Shown here: positions 35,580-47,924 of the stretch, in pieces
Layout of the letters: every line of letters starts with the position of its first letter
Numbering within the stretch: position 1 is the stretch's first letter
From: Cladobotryum mycophilum
Taxonomy: Eukaryota; Ascomycota; Sordariomycetes; Hypocreales; Hypocreaceae
Assembly (NCBI GenBank): GCA_036429605.1
Contig: JAVFKD010000002.1
Coordinates: 62,001-126,000 of the forward strand
Reading direction: 5' to 3'
Length of the DNA stretch: 64,000 bases
Program-made: the position numbers and the translations under genes
Notes under the pieces: generated by a model
Databases searched by the model: none
The model's input: the letters and a program-made list of their open reading frames with translations, nothing else
Told to the model about the DNA's origin: nothing

Positions 35580-36880
35580 GCTGGAATTGGTGGGGAAATT
35601 TTTAGAAAACAGAGGAAGTCAATAAGCACGACATGTAAGAATTGAGAGAAAACTGGGCGAGGTGAACTTGGGGATGAATCTGCGATGAAATGGATGTGCC
35701 TTGAGCGCGACCTGGCCTAATTTCCTGGTGTAAAAAGGGTTATCCGAGATACAACCTAGTTCAAAAGGCAGACATTCTCATGCAATTAAATGTTCATCTC
35801 GATTTGCCAACCGCAATAGTTCCTGTAAGTCTGGTCAACACCAACACATTGCACCTCCCTGGTATCTACCTTGGAACACAGCCTTAGACTGTCTCAGGGC
35901 AAAGTTGAAGAACCAACAACTATGGAGTAGATTCGTAGTAAAAATAGGTATGGCCGTTTATTGGTCTCCTTCTGTAAGACCCCCCGATGTTCTTAGTACG
36001 GCGGCACGCTGCAAAAGGGACCAGTTCCTACGGAACTCACCAATTGTAGCAGCCTCGCGTCGTTATGTTGCACAATTATGGGACCAACAGTAAACATCTC
36101 GATGGTACCACATGAGCTTTTCCTGCCGGACGATTACGTATTATGCGGCCAGGGATTATGGTTTGGGAGACCCTAAGCGCTATTCGCTGTCTTGCACTGC
36201 ATGAAATCAGAACCAAACAGTTAACCCATCCATGACATCCCTTATTTAGCTGCATGGTAGTTTGTCTTATTGTACGAGCATGCATTCCGCAATTGTAGAT
36301 ACTCATGGGGGTATGGTTCATGGTACTTTCTAAGCGCTGTGAGATCCATCAATGGGCACTCGGGAATGCAACCGTTGTGGCCATACAAGCAGCCATGGGC
36401 ATGGAACTGCTTGAGGCGGCGCCTCCGGTGTTTCTGTTGGACTGATTTGTAATGGTGTGAGTTTGAAGCCTCCACCCTGGCGCTACAGATCACATTCAGT
36501 ATGGCATGCCTAACACAGGTGGTCCGACGCTTGTGACCCCGTTTCTTTCTTCCCAACGCTGTTTCTCTTGTGAAAAGGGGGGTACACTACTGTTGGTCTT
36601 AGGAACGAGATAACATTGATATCTATCAAGGTGATGTCTCATTATTCACAAAGATGCTTATATATATAAGGGAGAATCGTCTACCATACGATAAAAGTCT
36701 CCTCTTCGATCCATCTTCCACACTCGAACTTCTCGCATCAACCAAGCTATCTTAACCTTCTTATTCACCCATTGTTCACATTGTCCCTATCCCACACTCA
36801 TCTCTCGCGCTTGTTGCCTTTATCTCTTTCTATTTCTTTGCTTTTGAATCAACAATACCTCTTGTTCACCTGCCGCAGCC
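35580..36880. other. Intergenic; kinase promoter at the right end
   Basis: No gene supported. A TATATATAAG stretch lies at about 36660 and a pyrimidine-rich leader follows, consistent with the promoter of the kinase gene. A Cys/His-containing open frame on the minus strand (36242-36556) has no ATG and was not accepted. Confidence 0.45.
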
Positions 36881-38717
36881 ATGGATACGGCTACCTTATT
36901 CACTCTTGTTCATTGATGGCCATGGCCACTCGGATTGTCAAAGCAAATCCCCGATTTGTTGAGACTGCTCAGGGAGAGGCATGTCTTAGTTTCCAGGCTG
37001 GACAAAGGTCCAAGTTCACTGGTCGTCTTGTATCGATTGGCCGTCTCTCGGCCATCAATGACGTAGTTCTTCCTGAGGACGGAGGCGCACAGTTTTTTTT
37101 ATACTCCATCATGAACCAAATCATTGTTCTAACATCCTCCAGATTGCAATGTTCCTTCTACTTTGTTCCGAGCGGTGAACTAATGCTCGAAGATTCAACA
37201 CAAGGCCATGCTACATACATTGATTGGTATGACGAAGATGGCAAAGTCGAAAAGTACAGTCTTCAAGGCATTCCAAGACGTCGAATCACTCCACGGGCCC
37301 CAGCCAGAAAGATTCAGATTTGCTTTGGTCAAAAAGTCACTTTCCAATTGAAATGGCAAATTTCAGTTGACCCAGCCAGAGTGGAAAAGACGAGACAAAA
37401 TCTCGTGGCACTCGCCAATGTCAATTCAAACCCTGATCACTTTCTAAACGTCCCACGGAACCCCAACCTTGACCCCACCGCGTACGAGCCGAGAACTCAT
37501 AATACCCCCATCATACCAAAAGAATATGATGGAAAGCCCCTTCGACAAATTCACATTTACCAGAAACTCGGGGAAGGGGTTTTGGTACTGTTTACAAAGC
37601 AGTTGACCTGGCTACGGGCGCTCTCTGGGCTGTCAAGCAGTCTAACAAGGTCGATCTGGAGAGGGATGACTGGAAGGCTGAGGTAAAACGCGAAGTAGAA
37701 GAATTAGCCCAAGTGCAACACGTACGTCGTTCCCATCATAACATTGCTTTCCCCCCGGTATAACTAACCAACTTGAACATTCAGCCAGGGATCATTCGCT
37801 TTGAACATCACCAAGGCTGGTCACCTGGAAGACAAGTACAGATCTTCCTCAAACTCTGTCATGGAAATGCATTTGACTTGTTGTCGAGTCCTCATGAATG
37901 CAACAACCCCATCCCGGACAGTTGCGAGCCATGGTTTCTAGCTTTCGTCGACCAAATCCTAGGTGCACTGGGTTTCATCCACAAGAAGGGAATGATACAT
38001 CGTGACCTCAAACCAGAAAACATTCTCTACGACAAGGAAACTGGGGGCCATCGTTATTCGTTCTACATTTCCGATTTTGGATTGGCCATATCGAAAGGAT
38101 CTGCGCACCAGCACCCTGTGGGCGGAACTCGAGGCTATATCGCACCGGAAGGCGTCCGCTATGGTGAAAAGTTGGTAAAGAGCGACATCTACTCTATGGG
38201 AATTATTGTGCTTGAGATTTTCGATATTTATTGCCAGAAGGGGCGCAGGTTTACCGAACGCGAATGGCAAGACAAGCTCAAAGCAAATGGTGCGAGAAAC
38301 TATCGAGACCACGCAGACAGGGGCTGGAGAGGAGTCACCAACGAGGCAGAGATCGTGTACTCCAGACTTCAATCCCTAACTGATCATAAGCTCATCGATA
38401 AGGGCTTGAGATATATGTTGGAACAGGACCCAAAGGACCGGTCAACAGCCTCAGAGGCTCGACGCGACTTAATGGATTACTGCAAAAAGGCGATGGGGAG
38501 AGAACGATCAAGGGAGGCCGAGCCACGTCAGCGAGATGATCGCAACCCTAGAATTGTAACTGTTCATCCTCATCGAAGAGATCACGAGGAGCATCAGTAT
38601 GTAAATGTTGATCCTCCACGACGGGTCGTCGAGCCAGCAGAGATTGCATTTGATTTCCGCGATGGAATTCGCCCTCCCCTTCTGAAGCGGCGGACAACGA
38701 ATATCCGATTTAGATGA
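36881..38717 (+). CDS. FHA-like/protein kinase, with one or two 1-base frameshifts
   Basis: The N-terminal part resembles a degenerate FHA domain (SIGRLSAINDVVLPEDGG, then GELMLEDSTQGHATYIDW). The kinase domain follows: the Gly-rich loop reads LGEG and, in the next frame, FGTVYKAVD, then the Lys in ALWAVKQ, HRDLKPEN, DFG in YISDFGLA, APE in YIAPEG, and a basic C-terminal tail. One intron at 37722-37784 falls between VQH and PGIIRF. Using ATG 36916 the exons total 1,739 nt, one base short; the deficit is at the G run 37576-37579 and restoring it gives 579 aa. An ATG at 36881 (MDTATLFTLV) resembles the usual start of such kinases and would need another base near 36911; as it stands it is an 11-codon frame whose TGA overlaps the ATG at 36916. 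Confidence 0.78.
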
Positions 38718-39277
38718 AGGGTGAGGTTCAGTGGTAGTAGGGTGATTAGAAAGAGCGGAGCTTTTTCGTCATAAGATTTTGTGAAGTGTGCAGGTTTGTT
38801 TGGATTGTTTTGGGGTTTTGGATTGGATTTGATGAAAATGTAAAAATGAATAAAAATACATGGTTTCAGTTTTTAAATCTTGAGTAAAATGTATATCTTG
38901 AGTGAGGGAAGCAGATCATGTCAAATTGTGTATAGAGTAATCTCTATGAAGAGGTCAATAGGGAACAAGGTGGAGTGGATTGGAAAGAGGGATACGGAGC
39001 CCTACACTAACCAAGATACGCACATGACAGATCTATGTTAAATATTAATGAGTGAGTATGGTGTACGGGTTAATACATCTTATCCGTCCGGATTAGGGAG
39101 GAGGATAATGCGTGATTTCGAACGGCACCGGTGTTCCTGAGCACATTTCAGGGATTGTTGCGCCCACACTTTTCATGCAACTACACACATTTTTCAGTCT
39201 AGAGGTGTATAAATAGCTCATTAATGGCGTATTCAGACTTCATTCTCCTTACGTTAACATCGTCAGACATTCTCATC
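38718..39277. other. Intergenic; promoter of the alcohol dehydrogenase
   Basis: Nothing recognised apart from a TATAAATAG motif at about 39207, some 70 bp before the chosen start codon. Confidence 0.45.
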
Positions 39278-40476
39278 ATGAAGGCCCTTATATACCAGGG
39301 AAATAACACCTTTTCTCTTCAGGATCGGCCTCGGCCCACCATTTTGTTCCCTAGTGACGCCATCATCAAAGTCACCAAGGCTACTATTTGTGGCACGGAT
39401 CTACATATTATCAAAGGTGATGTACCAAGCTGCCAACCAGGAAGAGTGCTCGGCCATGAGGGAGTTGGAATAGTCGACTCTGTTGGAGTTTCCGTGACTC
39501 GCTTCAAGAAAGGAGATCGCGTGCTCCTATCAGCCATCTCAAACTGCGCAACTTGCGAATACTGTCGAAGGAACATGTACAGTCATTGCACCACTGGTGG
39601 CTGGATTCTGGGTCATACAGTGGATGGAACTCAGGCAGAATATGTTCGAATTCCTCATGCCGAGTCTAGCCTACATCTTATTCCACCTGGTGTTGATGAA
39701 GCATCCCTTGTGCTGCTTAGTGACATTTTCCCCACGGCCCTAGAGTGTGGCGTTCAGAATGGAAGAGTTCAGCCAGGCTCAACAGTAGCTATTGTGGGCC
39801 CTGGGCCAGTTGGCCTGGCGGCTTTGATAACAGCACAGATGTATTCGCCATCCAAGATCATCATGATTGGTACCAATGCCAAGAGGTTGGAGGTAGCGAA
39901 ACAACTCGGCGCTAATGTGACGATCAATATCAAGGACGGCGATGTGGTTTCAAAAGTCCAAGATCTCACGGAGGGAAAAGGATGCGATACCGTCATCGAG
40001 GCGGCTGGCGTACCAGAGGCTTTCGAGCTGACTCAGGATCTAGTTGCTCCGGGAGGGGTAATTGCGAGTGTTGGTGTTCACGGCACAAAGGCAGATCTTC
40101 ATTTGCAAAATCTCTGGAATAGAAATATAAGTAAGTCCAGTGTTGTTCCCTACAATCAGACCACAAGGCATAGTTTGGAAGTTCTTCGTGCTGACCATAA
40201 CGCTAGCAATCACAACGAGGTTGATCGATAGCGTGTCAACACCTATGTTGTTGAAGCAAATTGCCACGGGAAAGCTCCAGCTACATTCTGACAAACTAAT
40301 CACCCACCGTACGTCACCCCAATCATTCATCGTGATAAAGACACGAACTCACACCGTTATGCTTCTCAGGTTATAAATTGGATGACATCGAGACGGCATA
40401 CAAGACATTCAGCCAGGCGAGGGAGACTGGTGCATTGAAGGTGGTGATTGATATGGAGAGCACCACATCGAATTGA
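39278..40476 (+). CDS. Zinc-dependent alcohol dehydrogenase, MDR superfamily (353 aa, 3 exons)
   Basis: Exons 39278-40130, 40207-40308 and 40370-40476 (introns 76 and 61 bp) sum to 1,062 nt. The catalytic zinc ligands are in TICGTD and GHEGVG; the structural zinc lobe is complete (CATCEYCRRNMYSHC). The NAD-binding motif is VGPGPVGLAAL, and the C-terminal helix set is formed only when both introns are removed (ITTRLIDSVSTPMLL, YKLDDIETAYKTF). It is a cytosolic NAD(P)-dependent alcohol/formaldehyde-dehydrogenase-like enzyme; the substrate is not known. ATG 39278 (MKALIYQGNN) is the family start; an in-frame ATG at 39224 would add 18 residues. It lies next to remnants of a polyketide-type cluster and may once have belonged to it. 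Confidence 0.9.
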
Positions 40477-40719
40477 TGGTGCTCGATAGACACTTCCGAT
40501 ACAATCCCATGCGTAAAAGGGCTATCATCCCAAGCATTACATATATGCATATGTCCATAAACCGTTCGCCTTTGTGAATCAAGCAATGAGGTCAATTCCA
40601 TGCCACCCATCATTTACTGATGCACTGTAAGCACCATGTCGAGAACAGGGTGTGCCCTCAGTTTACCTTCATTCGGGAGCCTCTGAATTGTACTAAACCG
40701 GCGCACTGCTGCGTCGCGC

Positions 40720-41359
40720 TTATCTATGCTTTGCAGGTCGTTCATATCCCCCAGATAGCTGAAGCTCCTCCCCAAATATCTCAAATGCGATCGGAAACTC
40801 GGCTTTTACGGCTCGCCGAGTCTGCAGTTGCTTGGGACACATTTCGAGAGATGCATAGCGCCCGCCAAAACGAGCAATATAAGCATAGCAGCAAGTTACA
40901 GATTCTGGGTCGGCGATGCAGTCGAGGGCATGCCTCAAACGACCGCCTGTGTGCGTTCGGATTTTGTTTGCCACTTCAGGATCGGTATAATCGAAGACCG
41001 CCAAGGCGCCGTAACTGCGCACAAATGCAAAATTGCGAGGGGAGCAAGTGGCGATGGGCTCAAGTCTAGACAGTCGTAAAAGCTGCAGGGCCAGGGTCCT
41101 AGTAGTTGTACCCCCACCATACACACAAGAACAGGGCACCTTTCCGTATTGTTAGGTGAGTGTTCCGGGGTGCGTCGAGCGCCAGTGGACTACCCCATAA
41201 AGAGAGACAGGTGATAACAACTCCAGTTCCAAATGTTGCCGCTCGCTCTACATCGGAGCCAGCTGGGAGGCGGAGGGCTAGATTTGCTCGCGCGCAAACG
41301 TATTGTGCAAAGGCCCCGTTGGAAGGACAGGGCTGTTTGATTCTGTAAATTTTGAGCAT
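40720..41359 (-). pseudogene. Trans-acting enoyl reductase (LovC-type) fragment
   Basis: The middle and C-terminal parts of a polyketide-associated enoyl reductase are readable in two frames. The first (from about 41345) reads NGAFAQYVCARANLALRLP and TGVVITCLSLWG; the second (to the stop at 40720) reads VYGGGTTTRTLALQLLRLS, IATCSPRNFAFVRSYGA, ALDCIADPESVTCCYAYI and FGEELQLSGGYERP. The two frames join near 41130 without a usable intron, and the N-terminal quarter is missing. Such enzymes reduce the growing chain of PKS or PKS-NRPS megasynthases in trans, and a dead PKS-NRPS tail lies 5 kb to the right. Confidence 0.75.
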
Positions 41360-42074
41360 ATTCCTCGAATTTGTTGTTAACGTTGATCAAATTAGCTGTA
41401 GATCATTTGTGTTAGATGTATTGGGATTCGGAGTCCTAGACAGAATCCTGTGCCGTCTGCCATGTGGCCTGGCTAACTTGAATTAGGTCATGGCATCTGG
41501 AGGGGTTTTGGTACAGCTGTCTCAGATTCGAAGTTCCGAGATGAGTGCTTTTCCATTCAAGCAGACCGACCAGGTGGGTTTGGTGGATCTTGAGGTCATC
41601 ATATTCTCTTGCGATACAACCTCTTTCTTAGATTTCGCATTGGCAAAGAATCGAATTCCCGAAGACAGGCTTGATACCGCTACCATCTTCCTTATTCTTG
41701 ACTGCTACACCCACATTTTATGACTTTCTCCAAAGTGTTTCTAGGAGCGGCGAACACTTTTTAGGCCCTATTTCTGGGCGCGTCTGGCAGAATATTCTCT
41801 CCGTGAGCTCCACAATCTTTCGTAACGTTGTAACTGCCCACCATTCATTTAAATTCTGCATGTAAAACCTGTAAAGATTTTCTTACGTATCTAAATTATA
41901 CCTAGGTACATCAAGAATCGCGATATTTAGGCTAAATAGCAAGGCTAGATAAGGAGATGACAAGAATAAGTCAGGCTTCGAAGATTTTGTTTTCACTCAC
42001 AGTTTATGTTTTCTTTGATATAGCACACTCCGGATTCAACGTACCTTGCTACCTCTTACAAGATCATCCTCACA
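41360..42074. other. Intergenic, nothing recognised
   Basis: No supported feature between the reductase fragment and the first HET pseudogene. Confidence 0.45.
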
Positions 42075-43865
42075 ATGGAGATATATATTGCCAGAATCTG
42101 TGAACGAACCGACGGCACCATGTTTGCCGAACGAAAGAAATCCATTACAACAGAAGCACGATATGTCGTTATATCGCACGTCTGGGGGAATCCTTCGACC
42201 ATTCAATCTGTACATATTGATGGCATAGGGCCTGTCATGCTTAGCCCAGAAAAACAGAATCTGCTCTCGATTCTGCGTCGTGATGATATTTGTGGCACTA
42301 GATGGTTTTGGCTCGATCTTTTCTGTATTAATCAAAAAGATGATTCACCTATCAGTATTTTGGACCAACTCATGGCAGTTCCGAGCATCTATAAGTCAGC
42401 CAAAACTGTTATCGTTCTGATCGAGTCTCCGATTTGCAAGCATTGGTTATCTCAAGCATCATATGCCGCGTGGGAGGGTATTATTGACACTGAGGTCTTT
42501 GAGGAGGAGGAAGCACATCATGCCAGAAAATGCCCTCATTTGCCATTCATGGATTCTTGGTTTGATCGATTATGGACACGCCAAGAAGGACTTTATGCCA
42601 TGAAATTAAAGGTCAAAATACTTAACCCAGTTCCGTGCCTACGACTTAGTACTTCAGTTACTGCCATGGATCGATGGATTCGTCAGGGGGAAGCGGCGCA
42701 GGAGCGAGTAATGGACTTGATTGCTGATAAGCTTGCGTATCACAACATCAAAGCAGATGCGCGCATGACCTTCAAGTTTTATATTGGCCTCCTATATAGT
42801 CTGCGCATCAAAGTCTCAGACTATGGTGGCATAATAGGGCCACAAAGCGATTACTCCCCAATTAGACAGTCGTAGAGGAGTGGCCGTCAAACAACCAAGC
42901 TTCGAGACTATGTTCTCGCCGTCTTCCCCGATGTCGTGGGATATCAGCCACCTCAGAACGCCAAGAAAATTCCCTTTGAGGAATTGCTTTGGAACGTATG
43001 CGAACAAATGAAACGGCATGGATCACATGACAGCTACTTTATTGTTCCTAAAGTACCAAGAAGCATCATGACTCTGAGACCGCAAAATAGTAACGCCCCT
43101 TTGTTGTGAAATGATCCGGCGAATATTACAGAAGCCTATGATTCATTTTTAGGTGTCAGATCATCTCGGCTTACCTTAATTACTCGCTCATTATCCGTGG
43201 AAAGTTTGACATTCACTGTTGCGGAATCTTTGACTGTCAGCCACCTCGAATTGACTCGTGCAGCGCTTCCTGAACTTGTCGAATTATTGGCAAACACGTC
43301 GGATCTGAAAGAGCACATGCTTCTTGCCTCCCCTCTTGGGCTATTTATAGGATCCACGAAATTAATACAGAGCAAACAAGATTTACTTCATCGCTACTTT
43401 ACCCATCAATTTGCACGGCCCGTGATCATGTCGCATTCACGACCAGAGCAGTTGAGAAACTTCACTCCCCACGGAGTCGTGAATGTTGAGGAGCTAAGGC
43501 TCTCTAACGATATCTTTAGGCTGGAGCCCAAGGAATTTTTATTTTGCCTTATATGCGGAACAACGCAGCGATTTGCGAAAATAATGTTGCAAGAAGTGGA
43601 ATTGGTCACCATTTCGTGGGAGAATGTGGAAAGCAAGGGAAATCTGTTGACTCTGGTGGCCAGCAGGTTCGCTGAGAAGAGTGATGATTTGATACTAAGC
43701 CGCAGTTTCTTTGCTAACGTACAAGGACTTCAATTATTGGCGAAAGATCAAAATGGACAGTCTATGGTTGTAGGCAGAACGGTCATCCCCAAGGAGTTGC
43801 CACGAGTCACGGCTGAGAACCGCCACCAGTTCGGCAGTGATAACACAGTTGATCAAGACCAATGA
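42075..43865 (+). pseudogene. HET-domain gene with two in-frame nonsense codons
   Basis: One frame of 597 codons stays open except for a TAG at 42873-42875 and a TGA at about 43108. The N-terminus is a HET (heterokaryon incompatibility) domain: YVVISHVWGNPS, FWLDLFCINQ, IYKSAKTVIVLIE and WFDRLWTRQEGLYA, in the family order. After the TAG the protein continues as KLRDYVLAVFPDVVGY, and after the TGA as NDPANITEAYDSF, to the TGA at 43863. HET proteins trigger self/non-self cell death. The TAG is explained by CAG-to-TAG and the TGA by a change in an Arg or Trp codon, both transitions. As read, only the first 266 residues would be made. Confidence 0.85.
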
Positions 43866-43946
43866 GAAAACCTCGATTGTTTTTTTTGCAACCACTGAAT
43901 GAATATCCCAGCCCACATCTCCATGGTGAACTATTATAGCCGGGGC

Positions 43947-45605
43947 TCACCGTGCGGCAGGGTCTACCTCCGGCCCACCAATGCAGAAATGATTCATATT
44001 CCATCCTGATGTCCATCGAAGTGCCTCTGTATGAAGTCGAAAGTAGGATCGCACGTTATACTTGTCTCTGGTATGTTCGGTGACAATCAGACCACGGAGA
44101 TTATTCCCAATACAGTCTGCTGGCATAATATTGTAGAAGCCTAGCATTACGGCGAATGAGCGAGGTTCCCGAAACAAGGATGAGTCGGCATTTCCAGAAT
44201 CTATACCGAAAAGACGTAAATTATCAGGACTAACGGTCTAAGTTGAGCCATCCGATGCTCTCAGAACGGTAGGGGATGATGGATTATCGTACGATGGCCT
44301 GTTGGATAAATTCGTTTCGAGGGATGCCGCAACCTGAACTGCCAGCGCGTCAAATGAAAAGTATCCATGCTCGTCCATTGACCCCTTTCGTAGTGGGAAC
44401 ACGCCGATTTCATTTGGATATATAGCTTCTGTAAATCTTACAATCTCCTAGCCGCCTTTGGGAAGATCGTACATGGCTCGGCCAGCAACAGATGTTTGTG
44501 GGAACACAGGGAAAGTCGACAGATAGGGGCATGGAGAGAGGTTTGTCGCTACACCAAGCCAGCTAGCACTGTGGCCCTGATGAAGGATTTGTCTGGCAAG
44601 AGAGATCGTGGCACCCAATCGGTCCTCAACGTGGAATTCTGACGGATCCAACGTCGCCCCGAGAAGGCCCATAACACTAAAGACCGTCAAATCAGTTTCG
44701 GGCCTACCAAACAGCACGGCTTCGATTCGCACGGATAATGCACCTTTGTCATTAAAATTTGGACGAAATTCGAAATATCCAACGCTGCATGCAGCAAGGG
44801 CATTTGTCAAATCCATCATAGCTGATCTCTCGGGGGTAACCACCTCAATCGTCTCTTGCCCCGTTTCACCTCCAACCTCCAATCGTATTTCACCAACTCC
44901 GCGGGTCCAAGCGAATAGCAAGGCAACTGATGGTGGAGCTACAACTTCTTGCAGAGTCCAGGCTCGGTGAATTCATTGTGTCTCCTCGCCGAATGACACA
45001 ACGAAGCGTAGCCCACCCGGAAGGACAATGCATATGGTAGAAAAGGCATAAATTCGATACATCTCACGAACCTGCCATACTTTATCTTTCTTGTTATTTT
45101 GCGTAATACAAACCCGATCAAGCCAGAGGTATGATGCACCACAAGCCAGAGATGCTACGCATGCATCAAAAACTACTTCTAAGCTTAACAGGTCTGCATC
45201 CTCAGCGCCGAGAACTGAAAACTCACCCGTGTTGAAGGTGGAGTTGTTTGTTGACTGGTTACCTCGCCACATGTAAGAGAGACTTGCATACTGAACGCTT
45301 GGAAACCCGTCGAATTCTAATACTCGTAGGGTTTGATCATGTACCACCTTTGCGCAATCTAGGAGTCGATGTCGTTCAGGTGTAGCGTGAGCCAAGATGT
45401 CAACAGACTTATGGTGCTGCGATAGCTCCTCGAATGAGATGGTAAAAACCGCTTTCACTTCTAGATTCTGCCTTTCTATCTCGGTTGATAAACAGCTATG
45501 TATAGCCTTGGTCTTATCCGATATGCATTTCGGGCGGCCAGGAAGATAGTATGACAAACTCATGATCGCTCGTTGTCGAGCCTGTGGGTCGTATAAGTCT
45601 GCCAT
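43947..45605 (-). pseudogene. Second HET-domain gene, three in-frame nonsense codons
   Basis: A 553-codon frame on the minus strand is interrupted only by a TGA near 44973, a TAG at 44448-44450 and a TAG near 44238; no indel is needed. Family features are YASLSYMWRGNQ, SYLWLDRVCITQNN, VREMYRIYAFSTICIV, then (after the TGA) IHRAWTLQEVVAPP. It is convergent with the other HET gene, with 80 bp between their ends. All three stops can come from single transitions (CAG to TAG twice, TGG or CGA to TGA). The rest of the frame is well preserved, so inactivation was probably recent or by RIP. Confidence 0.85.
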
Positions 45606-46221
45606 TGGTAGGGATTCTGATATTATTTAAGTAGCAGGTTATCGATATTCTTAAAAAAATTTAAAAAAAAACATTGTTACACGACGAAACAGTGAATCGT
45701 ACAGGTCGGCCAGCTGCCTGATGCTTTATTGTTAGACACGACTTCTGACAGAACCCAAATCACGTGTTGGGCAGTCATGTTTACATGAAGTTGTCCTCCT
45801 CCAATCGACATCCATACCTCGTTCTGTGCCTGATTCTAGTATTTATTATGGGTCCAGACCTCCTTACAACAACAGTGCTTGCGGGTAATAAGAGAGATAG
45901 CTGCGTGCCTGTTGCAGTTACACAACTGTTTGGCTATGAAATGAAACATCACGGGATGTAGCCACTTAAGATTCTAGGATGGCACGTATTTTGTTAAGGC
46001 TCACTACGACAACTATAAATATACTCTTATGAGACTACGGACCTTACAAAATTATATCTTAATATTATATATGGATATCAATTACCAAGTTATTCAGTAT
46101 ACGTGGCCGATGAAAATAAGAGACCTGTAACACCAAGAGTACAGGGCTAGGAGGTTTGCATCGGTGGGTCTAGTGTGGCAGATGGCTATTTGAACAACCC
46201 TCACTTGACATCAAAAATGTT
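45606..46221. other. Intergenic; degenerate A/T-rich sequence
   Basis: Contains A/T runs near 45650. It may include unreadable upstream parts of the PKS-NRPS relic. No feature supported. Confidence 0.4.
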
Positions 46222-47924
46222 GTGAAAGTGCTGCGGAAGATTTCTATAGATGCTACAAAAGACTGGAATACTCTAAATTGCATTGGGGGCCTCGGCGCAA
46301 TTGTCATTGAAGCCCGTATCTCGGGAGGCACTCAAGTCAAATTGCGAAGCCTGAGAATTGACTTGTATGAGATCGAGAAGTCATTGACCAACGTGGCCCA
46401 TGGAATTCTCAGCGGGACGATAGTATCAATGCGTCAATATTTAGCCGAGTCCTTCGTATCTGGTGATTTATGTGGTTTTTGACTAATATTTCCTGTCTAA
46501 CGAACTGGCTGGGTTTCCCCTTGTGCTTCGGGCCGGGCCTAAGGGCGGTTGTCGCGATTCCGCCACCTGAAGCTTCCGCACTCAAGCGCAATAATCTGAG
46601 AGAGATGGAGGCAAAGTTAAAAGAGTTATAGGAGGAAGTTATCATACGAAAGGTTGTTAGGCTACACCACATTAGACTGGAAACAAACTTCTTCTATATC
46701 AGAGACACGTCGCTCTGGATACTCAGGCTACGAGCGCCAATACAAACTAGGTTCAAAGTCGAGCTGCTGCTGGTAGAGATGTTTGTATCAAGCACACTCC
46801 GTACGATGGCAAACAGGATCAAGAGCCAAAGCGAACAGTTAACTTGTGAGGATGTCAGCTGGGGGATAGAGATGCAGTTAATGCCAGGCCTCGGATCTTC
46901 AGTTATCACACAATCAGTCGTCCAAGGTCGCATAAAAACGGTTGTCTTGACAGTCTCGACGGGGTGCCTTGGTCAAGACCTCTTAGATGCCCTGGTTAAT
47001 GATCCTATCGTTTAGAGAGTACACTGCAATGTGGTGCAGGACGTGCAATCCGGGAACAAATGTTGTGTCTGAACAAGATTGTTCTGCAGGAAGGGAATCT
47101 GACGCTCCCGCGGCTGACGCTATCAAAGCATGATGCAGAGCAAATCTTCAGCAGTGCCGATTTCATGATCTATAATGGCGCTGAAGTCTCGTATATGAAA
47201 AGCATTTGCATCCCTTCGACTCTCAAACTGGCAGTCCACCAAGGAGCTCGCCACAATGAATCTACCACGGCTCATTCCCTTCCATTATATCTCAAGTAGC
47301 GGAGCTTGCAGCTTTGCAGCAGCTGCAGGTCAAGATAAAATTAGGCTCGTGTCTGTTGCGCAATATCTACCACCCGCCGTAGGTGCTCACGGTTACTCGG
47401 CAAGCAAATGGGCCAGCGAAATCTTCCTCGAGAAACTCCACGCCGAGTATTCGGACTAGCCCATCTAGATTCATCGCCCATCAAATATTGCGCGCGCAGA
47501 CGTGCCACAGCTAGACCTTGTGCACAACTTGTGTCACTATTCACGTATGCTGCAGGCAGTACCAGTAGCGCGCGGTGTAGCCCAAGGAATTATAGATTCG
47601 GTCGCGTTAGATGCCGTAGTGCGGGACGTCATGGTCGCCGTACATGAGGTCGCAAAATAAGAGAAGGACTCGGAGAGCCGAGGCATAAAGTTGAGGTTCC
47701 TACATCGTCTTGGCGGCGTTGAGCTCCCGCTTGCAGACATTCGTACTTGGGCGATTGATGGTCAGAAGATTCAGCGAGATGGCCGAAACGAGGTGCGGGA
47801 AATTCACCCCGCAGAGTGGGGTTCGCGCGCTGGAGGGAGTGGCATGCACCTGAGCTTGGTAGCTTTTATGCAGTCGTTCACTGATGGAGGTTGTCTCATG
47901 TTTCCAAGGTTAAGTAGAGAGTGA
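46222..47924 (+). pseudogene. PKS-NRPS tail relic: adenylation end, carrier, thioester reductase
   Basis: Fragments in several frames follow the order of a hybrid megasynthase C-terminus. An adenylation-domain end is seen first (TQVKLRSLRIDLYEIEK, about 46335). Next is a thiolation domain (EMEAKLKEL then ETNFFYIRDTSLWILRL, where NFF-HVGGTSL is usual). Last is a thioester-reductase domain with a Rossmann motif (VVLTVSTGCLGQDLLDALV, normally GSTGFLGQ), LSKHDAEQIFSSADF, and the catalytic YSASKWASEIFLEKL, ending at LMFPRLSRE. Stops and frame changes are frequent and several residues show C-to-T or G-to-A type changes. The ketosynthase and condensation domains are absent. Together with the trans-enoyl reductase fragment this marks a lost PKS-NRPS pathway. 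Confidence 0.8.

Noticed and set aside
36242..36556. Minus-strand Cys/His-rich 104-residue frame
   Set aside because: It has no ATG (begins with TTG), no signal peptide, and the cysteine spacing fits no family I know.
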